Of a stretch of 64,000 nt of DNA, positions 53,760 through 63,158 are shown in pieces; the stretch's first letter is position 1; each line of letters opens with the position of its first letter. The stretch covers positions 1,849,732-1,913,731 of the forward strand of contig NC_016894.1 in assembly GCF_000247605.1 (NCBI RefSeq). The letters are read 5' to 3'. The DNA comes from Acetobacterium woodii DSM 1030. Lineage in GTDB: Bacteria > Bacillota > Clostridia > Eubacteriales > Eubacteriaceae. Below the pieces are notes generated by a model. It was given only the letters and a program-made list of their open reading frames with translations. It was not told the origin of the DNA and ran no database searches. The position numbers were made by a program, and so were the translations under genes.

Positions 53760-54014
53760 ATAAAATTCCTCGCTTTTTTCTCTTATCATACCATTTTATA
53801 AGACGTAATTCCAGCTAAATTGAAGAACAACAATGTAAGTACAAAAACTTAATGGACATTTTAATGATGGGTTGTAATCTGTCCGGGTAAATTATTTTTG
53901 TGAACGTTTCGATTAGAAATTAGGAAAGGGACGAAATCATCATGATGGATAAATTACTTTTGGAAAAAAACAAAATAATATCTTAAGATAACGGTTTCTT
54001 TTAAGCGAAGAGCA

Positions 54015-54043
54015 TTGACAATTTTCACTAATTAAATTATGAT
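54015..54043 (+). promoter_or_regulatory. Promoter of the pyr operon
   Basis: TTGACA (54015-54020), 17-bp spacer, TATGAT (54038-54043). The transcript would start near 54050, giving a leader of about 165 nt before pyrB. Confidence 0.7.
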
Positions 54044-54056
54044 TACTTTAATTAAG

Positions 54057-54168
54057 TATGCAGGCTTTTGTAAGCGAGGCATAAACGTGCAAAAGAAACG
54101 ATACATTTTATGAAGGATAATGCCTGTTAGAAAGTATGCCGCTATTTTTATAAAGCGGCTTGTTTTTT
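54057..54168 (+). promoter_or_regulatory. Attenuator-like leader of the pyr operon
   Basis: First hairpin TATGC-aGGCTT-ttgt-AAGC-gag-GCATA (54057-54083). The terminator is GCCGCT (54138-54143) with AGCGGC (54154-54159), then TTGTTTTTT. GGCATA of the first hairpin (54078-54083) could instead pair with TATGCC (54135-54140) at the base of the terminator, so the two folds exclude each other. I see no convincing PyrR-binding loop (consensus around CNGNGAGG), so the sensor is uncertain. Confidence 0.6.
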
Positions 54169-54169
54169 G

Positions 54170-54197
54170 CCCATAATTGTATTCCCATAATTGTATT
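54170..54197 (+). repeat. Tandem 14-bp duplication upstream of pyrB
   Basis: CCCATAATTGTATT occurs twice in direct succession between the leader terminator and the pyrB ribosome-binding site. Confidence 0.85.
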
Positions 54198-54215
54198 TAT
54201 GATAGGAGAAACTAT

Positions 54216-55142
54216 ATGTTAAAAGGAAGACATTTAATCGAGCCTGGAGACTTTGAATTGGATGAAATTGAATCGATTATGCAGCTGGCTGATAATATTA
54301 TTGCAGACCCGGAGGGTTATTCTTTGGTTTGTAAGGGAAAATTATTGGCCAGCCTTTTTTATGAGCCCTCCACCCGGACTCGATTCAGTTTTGAAGCGGC
54401 GATGCTTCGTTTAGGCGGCGAAATCATTGGATTTGACGATCCTAATAATTCATCAGTTTCAAAAGGCGAAAGTTTAGGCGATACCATCCGCACCATTGAA
54501 TGTTATTCAGATATTGCAGTGATCAGACATCCGCGCGAAGGAACCGCCCGGCTGGTTTCTAAATTTGCTAACGAAATGCCGATTATTAATGCCGGAGACG
54601 GCGGACACGAACATCCAACTCAAACGTTAACTGATTTGTTGACAATTAGAAAATATAAAGGGAGTTGTGACAATCATGTGGTTGGCGTTTGCGGCGATTT
54701 ACTTTTCGGCCGAACGATTCATTCGTTAGTCAAAACGCTGAATCGCTACCAAGGGGTAAAATTTGTGTTTATCTCACCTCAGGAACTTAAAATGCCGGCA
54801 CATATTTTGCATCAACTGGATTCCCAAAATTATCAGGAAACAACCAGCTTGGACGAGGTCATTGGTGATTTGGATATCCTTTATATGTCTCGGGTTCAAC
54901 GAGAACGGTTTGTGAGTGAAGAAGAGTACTTACGACTGAAAAATTATTATATACTTGATCGAAAAAAGATGAAGGGTGCCAAAGAAGACATGATTGTAAT
55001 GCATCCCCTCCCGCGCGTGAATGAAATCGCCACTGAAGTGGATGAAGACCCAAGAGCCGTTTACTTTAATCAGGCAAAATATGGAATGTATGTCAGAATG
55101 GCACTGATTGCCAAACTTTTGGGAGTGGAGGATAAAAAATGA
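54216..55142 (+). CDS. pyrB: Aspartate carbamoyltransferase catalytic subunit
   Basis: Condenses carbamoyl phosphate with aspartate, the first committed pyrimidine step. 308 residues from the ATG at 54216, with AGGAG upstream. Carbamoyl-phosphate loop [43 protein letters not shown]. It overlaps pyrI by four bases, so catalytic and regulatory chains are made together. Confidence 0.97.
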   Translation: MLKGRHLIEPGDFELDEIESIMQLADNIIADPEGYSLVCKGKLLASLFYEPSTRTRFSFEAAMLRLGGEIIGFDDPNNSSVSKGESLGDTIRTIECYSDIAVIRHPREGTARLVSKFANEMPIINAGDGGHEHPTQTLTDLLTIRKYKGSCDNHVVGVCGDLLFGRTIHSLVKTLNRYQGVKFVFISPQELKMPAHILHQLDSQNYQETTSLDEVIGDLDILYMSRVQRERFVSEEEYLRLKNYYILDRKKMKGAKEDMIVMHPLPRVNEIATEVDEDPRAVYFNQAKYGMYVRMALIAKLLGVEDKK

Positions 55143-55573
55143 TTAATGTATCAAAACTGAAAAAAGGGATTATCATCGATCATATTGAAGCTGGTCACGG
55201 TTTTGAAATTTATAAAGAACTGCATCTCAATGACATTGATGATGTGGTGGTGTTGCTAAAAAACATTCCCAGTAAAAAAATGAAGCAAAAAGATTTAATT
55301 AAAATTGAAACAGACATGCAGATTGATATGACCGTATTGGGTCTGATCGATCCCAACGTCACCATTAACTTTGTCAAAAATGGCGAATTATGTAAAAAAA
55401 TAAGTTTAACTTTGCCGACAGTTGTGAACGGGATTATGACATGCAAAAATCCTCGTTGTATTACCCAATATGAAGATGTCAAAGAGATAAAATTTTATCT
55501 GGTAAATGAAGAAAAAAAGCAATATCGATGTGAATATTGTGATGCTTATACAACCTTTATTGAAGAAACGTAA
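55139..55573 (+). CDS. pyrI: Aspartate carbamoyltransferase regulatory subunit
   Basis: 144 residues. An N-terminal allosteric nucleotide domain ([20 protein letters not shown]) and a C-terminal zinc domain with four cysteines in CKNPRCI and YRCEYCD. It binds CTP/ATP and gives feedback control of PyrB, as in the E. coli-type holoenzyme. Start codon overlaps the end of pyrB. Confidence 0.96.
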   Translation: MINVSKLKKGIIIDHIEAGHGFEIYKELHLNDIDDVVVLLKNIPSKKMKQKDLIKIETDMQIDMTVLGLIDPNVTINFVKNGELCKKISLTLPTVVNGIMTCKNPRCITQYEDVKEIKFYLVNEEKKQYRCEYCDAYTTFIEET

Positions 55574-55640
55574 AAAAGGCTGAAGCGGTCGCCCGGATGA
55601 TTGCGTTTAGCCTGTCCGCCTACAGTTAGAAACTGTTTTG

Positions 55641-55684
55641 TGCGAAACTGAACCCAAAGTTCACGGCACTTTCGCAATTACCTA
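55641..55684 (+). repeat. Short palindromic element between pyrI and pyrC
   Basis: TGCGAAA and TTTCGCA form the outer stem and TGAAC-CCAAA-GTTCA the inner one; the end is CAATTACCTA. Compared with the copies at 31009 (TGAGC/GCTCA) and 50947 (TGGGC/GCTCA), the inner stem differs on both sides, so that pairing is kept. It ends 25 nt before the pyrC start. The DNA between pyrI and it (55574-55640) can also fold, but no terminator T run follows. Confidence 0.7.
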
Positions 55685-55709
55685 TTCTGAAATAATAAAA
55701 GGAGGAAAG

Positions 55710-56882
55710 ATGAGAACCTTAATTAGAAATGTTGAAATAGTTGATGCCACGGGGAGTCGATTTGGGAAAGTATTAATTGAAAACGGTAAAATTAAAAAAG
55801 TATATAAAGAAAAAGGAAATGTTAAATCGGCTTATGATCAGGAAATTGATGGCCAGGGTTTTGTGCTGATGCCTGGTTTTATCGATATGCACTGTCATTT
55901 GCGAGATCCCGGTTATGAATATAAAGAAACGATGGAAACCGGAATGGCAGCGGCTTTAAAAGGAGGTTATACAACGCTGGTAGCAATGGCGAACACCAAT
56001 CCGGTTATCGATAATGCGGTTGTTCTGAAAGCGAATTTGGATAAAGCCGAAGCTTTGGATCAATGTACTTTGATTCAGGTCTCAGCCGTAACCAAAGACT
56101 TTGGCGACTCGGAATTGGTTGAGTTTGAAACGGTACGACCATTAACCAGGGTCTTTTCCAATGATGGTGTTTCAATCTTAAACCCGGAGATTATGATCCA
56201 AGGCCTAAAAGCATCAACAAAGCTGGACTTTTTACTGTTGACTCATTGTCAGCCGGAAACTGCACTGGTGCAGCGGGACATAGCCTTATTGGAAGAAAAT
56301 GGCGGACATCTTCATGTCTGTCACATCAGTAAAAAAGACACCCTGGATTTGATTCGCGAAGCTAAGAAAAAAGATCTGGACATTAGCTGTGAGGTTACTC
56401 CGCATCATATTTTTGCCTCAGCGATGGATTATAAGGTTAATCCGCCGTTTCGTACCTATCCGGATCGACGAGCATTGATCGATGGTATTAAAGATGGTGT
56501 GATTGATATCTGTGGGACTGATCATGCGCCCCATTCGGAGGAAGACAAATTAAAAGGGGCTCCGGGAATCAATAATTTTGAAATGGCCTTTGCGATGTAT
56601 CACACGGTTTTTGAACAAAACGGGATTGAGCTGGAAAAACTCAGTGAGATGATGAGTGATGCTCCAGCCAAACGGTTGGGCCTTAAGGCCGGCCTGATCA
56701 AGGAACGGTACCCGGCGGATCTGGTTCTTGTTGATCTGAAATGGGAAGGTAAAATCAATCCTAAAGATTTTATTTCAAAAAGTAAAAATAATCCCTTTGG
56801 TGGTGAGACCTTAAAAGGTAAAGTTTTAATGACGATGGTGAAGGGAGAAGTTAAATATGATGTTAATGGACCGGCTCTATAA
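55710..56882 (+). CDS. pyrC: Dihydroorotase
   Basis: Cyclises carbamoyl aspartate to dihydroorotate. 390 residues from the ATG at 55710 with GGAGG upstream; the longer frame from 55638 only translates the repeat element. Zinc ligands in IDMHCHLRDPGYEYKE and the later DHAPHSEED; type I dihydroorotase (PyrC of Firmicutes). Its 3' end overlaps pyrF by 26 bases. Confidence 0.96.
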   Translation: MRTLIRNVEIVDATGSRFGKVLIENGKIKKVYKEKGNVKSAYDQEIDGQGFVLMPGFIDMHCHLRDPGYEYKETMETGMAAALKGGYTTLVAMANTNPVIDNAVVLKANLDKAEALDQCTLIQVSAVTKDFGDSELVEFETVRPLTRVFSNDGVSILNPEIMIQGLKASTKLDFLLLTHCQPETALVQRDIALLEENGGHLHVCHISKKDTLDLIREAKKKDLDISCEVTPHHIFASAMDYKVNPPFRTYPDRRALIDGIKDGVIDICGTDHAPHSEEDKLKGAPGINNFEMAFAMYHTVFEQNGIELEKLSEMMSDAPAKRLGLKAGLIKERYPADLVLVDLKWEGKINPKDFISKSKNNPFGGETLKGKVLMTMVKGEVKYDVNGPAL

Positions 56883-57717
56883 TGAGGCTGTAAAAAAAGG
56901 ACCAATTTGTGTGGGGTTAGATACAACGATGAAGTTTTTACCGAAGTATCTCTTGGATAAGGACTGGTCGGATGGTGAAAAAATAACCGAATTTAATAAA
57001 AAAATCATAGATGTCACCGCAGATCTGGCGGCGGCTTATAAGGTGCAAATTGCCTGTTACGAATCGCTGGGGCTGGATGGACTAAAAGCGTATCGCGATA
57101 CGGTAAAATATGCCCGCAGTAAAAATATTGTCGTAATTGGCGATGTCAAACGTGGCGATATTGCCTCAACTGGAGATCAATATGCCAAAGGTCACTTTAC
57201 TGGCGACTTTGAGGTCGATATCATGACCGTTAACGCTTATATGGGTGAAGATGCCGTATCACCTTATTACAAATATATTAAGGAAAATGATAAAGGAATT
57301 TTTATTCTCCAGCGGACTTCCAATCCATCGGCTGTTGATCTTCAAAATCTGATCGTCGGAGATGAAACGGTTTATGAAGTGATGGGGGATAAAATTAAAA
57401 AATGGGGGAGCGCTTTTATTGGAGAAAATGGTTTTTCAGCGATTGGTTCAGTGGTTGGTTTGACGCGCCCGGACGAATTTGAAGCCATTCGCGAACGCTG
57501 TCCGCAGACGTTTTTTTTAGTGCCGGGTTACGGGGCACAAGGCGGAACGGGTGAAGATATTGCCAAGATTCTTAAAAAATCCCGCTGTGCCATTGTCAAT
57601 TCATCACGAGGGTTGATTACTGGTCATCAAAAAGCTGGCTGTGAAGACGAAGGTTTTGCCAATTACGTCAGAAAAGCAACTCTGGCAATGCAGGAGGACA
57701 TTCTTAAATGGCTGTAA
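56857..57717 (+). CDS. pyrF: Orotidine 5'-phosphate decarboxylase
   Basis: 286 residues, the longer type-2 OMP decarboxylase. Signature VIGDVKRGDIASTGDQYAKG with catalytic Asp-Lys-Asp; also FFLVPGYGAQGGTGEDI. Makes UMP. The ATG at 56857 follows GGGAGAAG inside the end of pyrC; a further Met at 56866 is possible. Overlaps pyrK by 10 bases. Confidence 0.96.
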   Translation: MMLMDRLYNEAVKKGPICVGLDTTMKFLPKYLLDKDWSDGEKITEFNKKIIDVTADLAAAYKVQIACYESLGLDGLKAYRDTVKYARSKNIVVIGDVKRGDIASTGDQYAKGHFTGDFEVDIMTVNAYMGEDAVSPYYKYIKENDKGIFILQRTSNPSAVDLQNLIVGDETVYEVMGDKIKKWGSAFIGENGFSAIGSVVGLTRPDEFEAIRERCPQTFFLVPGYGAQGGTGEDIAKILKKSRCAIVNSSRGLITGHQKAGCEDEGFANYVRKATLAMQEDILKWL

Positions 57718-58409
57718 TTCAAAGTAATACGGCTGTCATTCCGGGAATTTATAAAATGTGTGTGGACTTTTCCGGGGAGGTCAAACCAGGACAGTTTTTT
57801 ATGTTACGAGCCTGGGATAAAGATCCGTTATTATCCCGTCCCATTAGTGTTCATGACTATCAGTCCGGGCAACTCACTTTTTTATATCAGGTAGTAGGTA
57901 AAGGAACAGAAATTTTAGCGACTTTGTTACCGGGAAATGAGGTCACAATCCAAGGCCCATATGGTAACGGGTTTCCGCAAGTTAACACCGATTTGTGTGT
58001 CGTTGGTGGGGGGATTGGGACCGCTCCGTTATATTATTTGATCCGAAAATTCAAGGCCGAGAACCCTAATAAAAAGTGTCGTATTTATCTCGGTTTTCGC
58101 GATTATCCTTATGGCGTAGATGAATTTGCGGCGGTGGCAGATGAAGTTATTTTAGATGTTGGCGGCATCATCACTGACAAGCTTTCGGTTTTGCCGGAAG
58201 AAACGGTAATTACCTGTGGTCCTGAAATTATGATGACGGCGGTTGCTAAAGTGGTGCCACCGGAAAATACTGTTTATGTATCGTTGGAAGCACATATGGC
58301 TTGTGGGATCGGCGCCTGTCTTGGTTGCACCTGCGAAACAAAAGCGGGGAATAAGAAAGTCTGTAAGGATGGTCCGGTGTTTGAGAGAGGGGTGGTTTTT
58401 AATGTCTGA
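57708..58409 (+). CDS. pyrK: Dihydroorotate dehydrogenase B electron-transfer subunit
   Basis: 233 residues. FAD-binding barrel (RPISVHDYQSGQLTFLYQVV), NAD-binding domain (VVGGGIGTAPLYYLIRKF) and the C-terminal [2Fe-2S] site in ACGIGACLGCTCET with VCKDGPVF. It passes electrons from dihydroorotate oxidation to NAD+ together with PyrD. GGAGG upstream inside pyrF; overlaps pyrD by eight bases. Confidence 0.96.
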   Translation: MAVIQSNTAVIPGIYKMCVDFSGEVKPGQFFMLRAWDKDPLLSRPISVHDYQSGQLTFLYQVVGKGTEILATLLPGNEVTIQGPYGNGFPQVNTDLCVVGGGIGTAPLYYLIRKFKAENPNKKCRIYLGFRDYPYGVDEFAAVADEVILDVGGIITDKLSVLPEETVITCGPEIMMTAVAKVVPPENTVYVSLEAHMACGIGACLGCTCETKAGNKKVCKDGPVFERGVVFNV

Positions 58410-59307
58410 ATGTTTAACAACTAAGTTTAACGACATCCTTTTTAAAAATCCGGTTATTCCGGCTTCGGGAACTTTTGGATTCGGACGCGAGTACGAGGCC
58501 TTTTATGATTTGGCGAAACTGGGCGGACTTTGTTCAAAGGGTTTAACACTGGAGCCAAAAGCTGGGAATAAGGGGCTGCGCCTTTGGGAGACACCAGCAG
58601 GGTTGATGAATAGTATTGGGCTTGAAAATCCGGGAATCGATGCTTTTATCAATAATGAATGGCCCCATTTAAAAGAACTGGATACGGTTACCATTGTGAA
58701 TGTTGGCGGAAAGGATGAAGAATCCTATCTCACCGCGATTGAAAAACTCAATGCTATTGATATCAAGCTGATTGAACTTAATATCTCCTGCCCAAATGTA
58801 AAAGCGGGGGGGATGGCTTATGGAATCAAAGCCGAAACGGCGGCGGATATTACCAAAAAAGTTGTTGAAATTTCACGCCATCCGATCATGGTAAAATTGT
58901 CGCCCAATGGCGAAGCGCTTGTCGATATAGCCTTAGCTTGTGAGGCGGCTGGAGCACAGGGAATTTCGTTAATCAATACCCTTTTAGGGATGGCCATTGA
59001 TTATAAAAAGAAAGCGGCCGTATTTGACAATCAGTATGCCGGCTTATCAGGTCCAGCGGTCAAACCAATTGCCCTGCGAATGACTCATCAGGTTTGTCAG
59101 GCGGTTGATATCCCGGTTATGGCGATGGGGGGGATTAGCAACTGGGAAGATGCGTTGGAATTTATTATGGCCGGGGCTACCTGCATTCAGGTCGGGACCA
59201 TTAATTTCAATAACCCAATGGCGCCAATTGATATTATCGCCGGACTGGAAGCTTATTGTGTTCGCGAAAAACTTGATAATATTGATCAAATTCGGGGCAT
59301 TATTTAA
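58402..59307 (+). CDS. pyrD: Dihydroorotate dehydrogenase B catalytic subunit (class 1B)
   Basis: 301 residues from the ATG at 58402 (MSECLTTKFNDILFKNPVI); a longer frame from 58243 lies within pyrK. FMN enzyme with the class 1 active-site cysteine in LNISCPNVKAGG and phosphate loops AMGGISNWEDALEFIMAGA. It oxidises dihydroorotate to orotate and pairs with PyrK. Confidence 0.96.
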   Translation: MSECLTTKFNDILFKNPVIPASGTFGFGREYEAFYDLAKLGGLCSKGLTLEPKAGNKGLRLWETPAGLMNSIGLENPGIDAFINNEWPHLKELDTVTIVNVGGKDEESYLTAIEKLNAIDIKLIELNISCPNVKAGGMAYGIKAETAADITKKVVEISRHPIMVKLSPNGEALVDIALACEAAGAQGISLINTLLGMAIDYKKKAAVFDNQYAGLSGPAVKPIALRMTHQVCQAVDIPVMAMGGISNWEDALEFIMAGATCIQVGTINFNNPMAPIDIIAGLEAYCVREKLDNIDQIRGII

Positions 59308-59333
59308 TCTAAAAGATAGAAATGAGGAATAAG

Positions 59334-59909
59334 ATGAATCAGGAAATATTAGAAATTTTAAAAGAAACAGACGCTTTTTTGGAAGGCCATTTTTTATTGT
59401 CATCAGGAAAGCATAGTGATCAATATGTGCAATGTGCAAAAGTTTTGCGTTTTCCCGATCAGGCCGCCAAAGTGTTGGCACCAGTTGTTGAACAACTAAA
59501 AGCTTTAGAAATTGATAAGGTTGTTGGACCAGCAATGGGCGGGGTCATTGTTTCTTATGAAATCGGCCGTCAGCTTGGCAAAGAATCCATTTTTACGGAA
59601 CGAAAAGATGGAATTATGGAACTGCGTCGGGGTTTTGAAATCAAACCGGGTGAAAAAGTTATTATTACGGAAGATGTTGTTACGACTGGAAAATCCACCA
59701 TTGAAACAAAAAAAGTATTGGAAGAAATGGGCGCCGTAGTTTTAGGCGTCGCCTGTATTGCCGACCGCCGAGCCGCCGGGGTTGAAATAAACATGCCCAT
59801 TTATTCAGCCATTAAATTGGAAATTACGGCTTGGGATAAAGACGATTGCCCGGTTTGTCAAGCGGGTAAGATCGCCTTGGTAAAACCCGGTTCCAGAGGA
59901 AATGCCTAA
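59334..59909 (+). CDS. pyrE: Orotate phosphoribosyltransferase
   Basis: 191 residues from the ATG at 59334, well spaced from GAGGA; an in-frame ATG at 59322 overlaps that site's leader. PRPP loop [16 protein letters not shown] and [17 protein letters not shown]. Converts orotate to OMP; last gene of pyrBICFKDE. The operon lacks carAB and pyrR, which must lie elsewhere if present. Confidence 0.96.
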   Translation: MNQEILEILKETDAFLEGHFLLSSGKHSDQYVQCAKVLRFPDQAAKVLAPVVEQLKALEIDKVVGPAMGGVIVSYEIGRQLGKESIFTERKDGIMELRRGFEIKPGEKVIITEDVVTTGKSTIETKKVLEEMGAVVLGVACIADRRAAGVEINMPIYSAIKLEITAWDKDDCPVCQAGKIALVKPGSRGNA

Positions 59910-60028
59910 GTTAAAGAGCACGTAAACGGTGGTTAAAAGGATGGGTTCTGAGATTGGTAAATTTAGGTGTTGGCAACCGTTATCACGATTGCTTGATGCT
60001 ATAAATAATTTAACAGGAGGAAAACACG

Positions 60029-60550
60029 ATGAAAAACAAAAAGATTATCGCATTGATTAGTAATGATTTTGAAGATCTGGAATTGTGGTACCCGGTTTTA
60101 CGTCTTCGGGAAGAAGGGGTAACGGTCGATGTTGTGGGAGCCGAGGCAGGCAAAAAATATATTGGTAAATACGGTGTGCCTTGTGTTTCAGATTTTGCTT
60201 TTGATGACATTGATCCTAATCAATATGATGGAATTTTGGTACCTGGCGGTTGGGCGCCTGACGCGCTCCGTCGATTCCCGGTGGTGCTCGAGATGATTCG
60301 CAATCTGGATCAACGGAAATGCATTATAGGTCAGATCTGTCATGCTGGCTGGGTGCTTATATCAGCAGGGATTCTTAATGGCATTCATGTTACCAGCACC
60401 CCCGGAATTAAAGACGATATGGCCAATGCCGGGGCGATCTGGCATGATGTCCCCTCCATTATTGATGGACACATTGTTTCTAGTCGACGTCCGCCAGATC
60501 TGCCAGAATATATGATTGATTATATTAAGGTATTAAAAGAGCAGCTTTAA
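60029..60550 (+). CDS. DJ-1/PfpI family protein (deglycase/protease-like)
   Basis: 173 residues of the DJ-1/ThiJ/PfpI superfamily. The nucleophile elbow IGQICHAGWVLISAG holds the conserved Cys, and a Glu/Asp patch lies in SNDFEDLELWYPVLRL. The His-containing AGAIWHDVPSIIDGH completes the usual triad. Such proteins act as Hsp31-like chaperones, deglycases or peptidases. AGGAGG site; single gene. Confidence 0.9.
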   Translation: MKNKKIIALISNDFEDLELWYPVLRLREEGVTVDVVGAEAGKKYIGKYGVPCVSDFAFDDIDPNQYDGILVPGGWAPDALRRFPVVLEMIRNLDQRKCIIGQICHAGWVLISAGILNGIHVTSTPGIKDDMANAGAIWHDVPSIIDGHIVSSRRPPDLPEYMIDYIKVLKEQL

Positions 60551-60578
60551 TCTGTTTATTTATTTAATGATGAGCATG

Positions 60579-60632
60579 CCGATATCTGTTTAGTTTGTGC
60601 CGTAGGCATAAAACAAATAGGTATCGGTTTTA
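60579..60632 (+). terminator. Stem-loop after the PfpI gene
   Basis: CCGATATCTGTTT can pair with AAACAAATAGGTATCGG through two wobble pairs and a bulge; a short T run follows. A weak terminator or processing hairpin. Confidence 0.45.
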
Positions 60633-60696
60633 AAGTAATAATTAAAATATATTGACAGAACAGAATAGCGATAAAAAAGAAAACCGAGGAATTGTC

Positions 60697-61818
60697 ATGA
60701 AGATTAACGATTTTGAATTGGAAGTATTTTTTGAAAAATATGAGTTTAATGCGCCTTACCTGTTGGCTCAATCGGATTGTGAGTCGATGACAATTGGTGA
60801 TTTGTTAGCTTTGGAGCCAGGTGCAAAAGAAGCGTTTTTAAGTCATAGATTAAGTTATACGGAAGTTTGTGGCAATCCAGAACTGCGTCAGTTGATTGCC
60901 AATTTATATACGACAATGACTTCCGAAGATATTATTGTCCATGCAGGCGCTCAAGAGGTTATTTTCAACTACATGAATGTTTTGTTAGATTCTGGTGATC
61001 ATATTATTTGTCAATTTCCTACTTATCAGTCACTTTTTGAGGTTGCTGATGCCATTGGTGCTGAGATGTCGCAGTGGTTAATTGAATCAGATGAAAATGG
61101 ATGGCGAATGGATTTAAAAAAACTTGAAGCGTTGATTCAGCCAAATACTAAATTGATTGTTATAAATAGCCCCAACAATCCGACGGGATTTACGTTTACA
61201 AAAGAAGAAATCGACGAGATTGTTCGTATTGCCAGGAAACACGATCTTTATGTTTTTTGTGATGAAGTGTATATGGATCTCGACTTGGATCGGTTAAAAC
61301 GACCCCGGTTTGCGGATTGTTATGAAAAAGGGGTATCACTTGGGGTCATGTCAAAAGCATATGGTTTGGCTGGTCTGCGGATTGGTTGGTCGGCAACCCA
61401 TGATCAGGAATTAGCCAAACGATTGACTAAAATGAAACATTACACCACGATTTGTAGCAGCGGTTCTTCGGAATTCTTGGCCATAGTCGCTTTAAAACAT
61501 GGAGAGGAAATTTTACAGCGAAATATTACGATTATTCAGGATAACATTAAGTATGCAAAACAATTTTTTGCGCGTTTTCCGAATTTGTTTGAGTTCATTC
61601 CGCCAATGGCTGGTCCGATTGCGTTCGTAAAGGTAAATGTTGATAAACCGATTGTCGAATATTGCGAGTCTTTGGTTGCTGAGTCCGGTGTTTTGTTATT
61701 GCCAGGGTCGGTATATGGCGTAGATGGGCCGTATGTGAGAATGGGTTTTGGTCGGGCCGACTTTATCGATAATATAAAACAATACGAGGAATTTTTGATT
61801 GAAAAAAAGAGGTCGTAA
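60697..61818 (+). CDS. Aminotransferase class I/II, PLP-dependent
   Basis: 373 residues from the ATG at 60697 with GAGGA upstream; the TTG at 60652 overlaps a TTGACA box and is not a start. Fold-type I motifs: INSPNNPTGFTF, VFCDEVYMDL and the PLP lysine in MSKAYGLAGLRIGW. The substrate cannot be fixed; the sequence resembles capreomycidine-synthase-like and aspartate/tyrosine-type aminotransferases. Terminator follows. Confidence 0.9.
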   Translation: MKINDFELEVFFEKYEFNAPYLLAQSDCESMTIGDLLALEPGAKEAFLSHRLSYTEVCGNPELRQLIANLYTTMTSEDIIVHAGAQEVIFNYMNVLLDSGDHIICQFPTYQSLFEVADAIGAEMSQWLIESDENGWRMDLKKLEALIQPNTKLIVINSPNNPTGFTFTKEEIDEIVRIARKHDLYVFCDEVYMDLDLDRLKRPRFADCYEKGVSLGVMSKAYGLAGLRIGWSATHDQELAKRLTKMKHYTTICSSGSSEFLAIVALKHGEEILQRNITIIQDNIKYAKQFFARFPNLFEFIPPMAGPIAFVKVNVDKPIVEYCESLVAESGVLLLPGSVYGVDGPYVRMGFGRADFIDNIKQYEEFLIEKKRS

Positions 61819-61830
61819 CTCAATAAAATA

Positions 61831-61883
61831 AAAAAGCAACTTCTTGACGTTTTTTAATAAAATATATCAAGTTGTTGCTTTTT
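61831..61883. terminator. Terminator of the aminotransferase gene, possibly bidirectional
   Basis: AAAAAGCAAC and GTTGCTTTTT pair perfectly, with inner TTGA/TCAA pairs and an AT-rich loop. Confidence 0.82.
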
Positions 61884-61942
61884 AGATGAAACGAAGAGTA
61901 ATGTGTTTAAGTGAAAATAATGCAATAAAACAGAACGGATAC

Positions 61943-63061
61943 TTACAGTTCAACAAAATCAACGATAATTTCGATCAGTTCCATCGCAAATTTATTATAG
62001 CGATCGCCGGTTAAATCGTCGGTTCCAGAATAAATCAGGACAAAAGATTTGGCATTAAGGCCAACACCGATTTTGATGCGAGGTTTATTCTTAAAAATTT
62101 CCGGGATATTGTCATTCCTCAAGGTGATATATATTTTTTCTTTATCAGCAAAAAGCTTAACTAAAGTCCGGCCATCTTCAGCTTTGATGCTGTACGATCC
62201 GTTAAAAGTAATAACTTTGCTGGTTGTTAGGCGGTCCCCTAAAGAAACTAAAAATTCTTCCAGATTTAGTTTTAATTCAGGGTCCCATTGATCTAAAACA
62301 ATGGTTCTGACGGTAGGGTCATTATTACTGGCACCGGCTTCAGCGGGCAGATGCAAGATGTTGTTTTTAGCAAGGGCGTAATATCCTTTTTGCGGATTAA
62401 CCAGTTTTTGTTTTTCTAACATTTCAAAGGAAATAAGCCCAAAGGATTGTTTGGCAGCACGCCAACCACTGACGCCGATCGGGGGAAAAAAATTAGCATT
62501 TTTAAAGGGTTGAATCTCAGCCGGATCATTGGTTAAAGCGACAAACAAAAAATCCGGATTATAACCGAACTGATCAATACAGAGTTTGATTAGAGCAGGT
62601 TTTTTAAGGACTTTAGGGACATCATGGTAAAGCTTGCGAGCTTCGTCTAAATCTTCGATAAATCCGCCATCGTTCTGATGATGATAGGCTTTAGCCAGAC
62701 GATACATAAGGGCTAAACGGATGTTTAGTTTGGCCGAAATACCTTTATAATTATTGGGAAAAAGTTTGATATTTAATTTTTCTGATGCGTCATCATAGGC
62801 AGAAATTTTAGATTCAATAAAAATAACATGCCGTTGGAGGCTTTTTTCTTCAGCGATGATAATCAGATTGGGTTTGCCAAACTGGCCTAGCGCCGGTTCG
62901 GCGATAAAACTTATTTTTACAATATCCGGCAGCCATTCGGGTTTAAAGTCATCGGTAAATTTAATAGTATTTAAAAATTCTAGTTGTTTTTCAAAATCGG
63001 CTTCCATATCAAGGATGATGCTGTTCACAACACCTTGGTTACCGTAGAATGTGGTTGTCAT
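61943..63061 (-). CDS. Hypothetical protein with a PD-(D/E)XK-nuclease-like N-terminal domain
   Basis: 372 residues from the ATG at 63061 (MTTTFYGNQGVVNS) with GGAGG 7 nt upstream. The segment LIIIAEEKSLQRHVIFIESK fits the hydrophobic-D/E-x-K beta strand of PD-(D/E)XK nucleases, but the other catalytic acid is not certain. A helical middle part (LIKLCIDQFGYNPDFLFVAL) and a C-terminal alpha/beta domain (TLVKLFADKEKIYITLRNDN) follow. I do not recognise a named family. It is a single gene on the minus strand, not beside any methylase or defence gene. Confidence 0.6.
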   Translation of the reverse strand: MTTTFYGNQGVVNSIILDMEADFEKQLEFLNTIKFTDDFKPEWLPDIVKISFIAEPALGQFGKPNLIIIAEEKSLQRHVIFIESKISAYDDASEKLNIKLFPNNYKGISAKLNIRLALMYRLAKAYHHQNDGGFIEDLDEARKLYHDVPKVLKKPALIKLCIDQFGYNPDFLFVALTNDPAEIQPFKNANFFPPIGVSGWRAAKQSFGLISFEMLEKQKLVNPQKGYYALAKNNILHLPAEAGASNNDPTVRTIVLDQWDPELKLNLEEFLVSLGDRLTTSKVITFNGSYSIKAEDGRTLVKLFADKEKIYITLRNDNIPEIFKNKPRIKIGVGLNAKSFVLIYSGTDDLTGDRYNKFAMELIEIIVDFVEL

Positions 63062-63158
63062 AAAAAATCCTCCATATTTATTAAATTTAGTATAACATGA
63101 GAAGCCCATAATAAAAAGGATTTTGATGCATCAAATGACTAAAAATTGGCGTTGTAAA

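Noticed and set aside
54050-54168. Canonical PyrR-binding attenuator
   Set aside because: The hairpins are there, but the conserved PyrR loop sequence could not be found, so only a generic attenuator is claimed.
31009-55684. Known riboswitch class for the CCCAAAG hairpin family
   Set aside because: The CAAAGC stretch recalls part of cyclic-di-GMP-I riboswitches, but the other conserved blocks are missing and the structure is much smaller.
58243-58401. N-terminal extension of PyrD
   Set aside because: It lies inside pyrK in another frame; the canonical PyrD start is at 58402.
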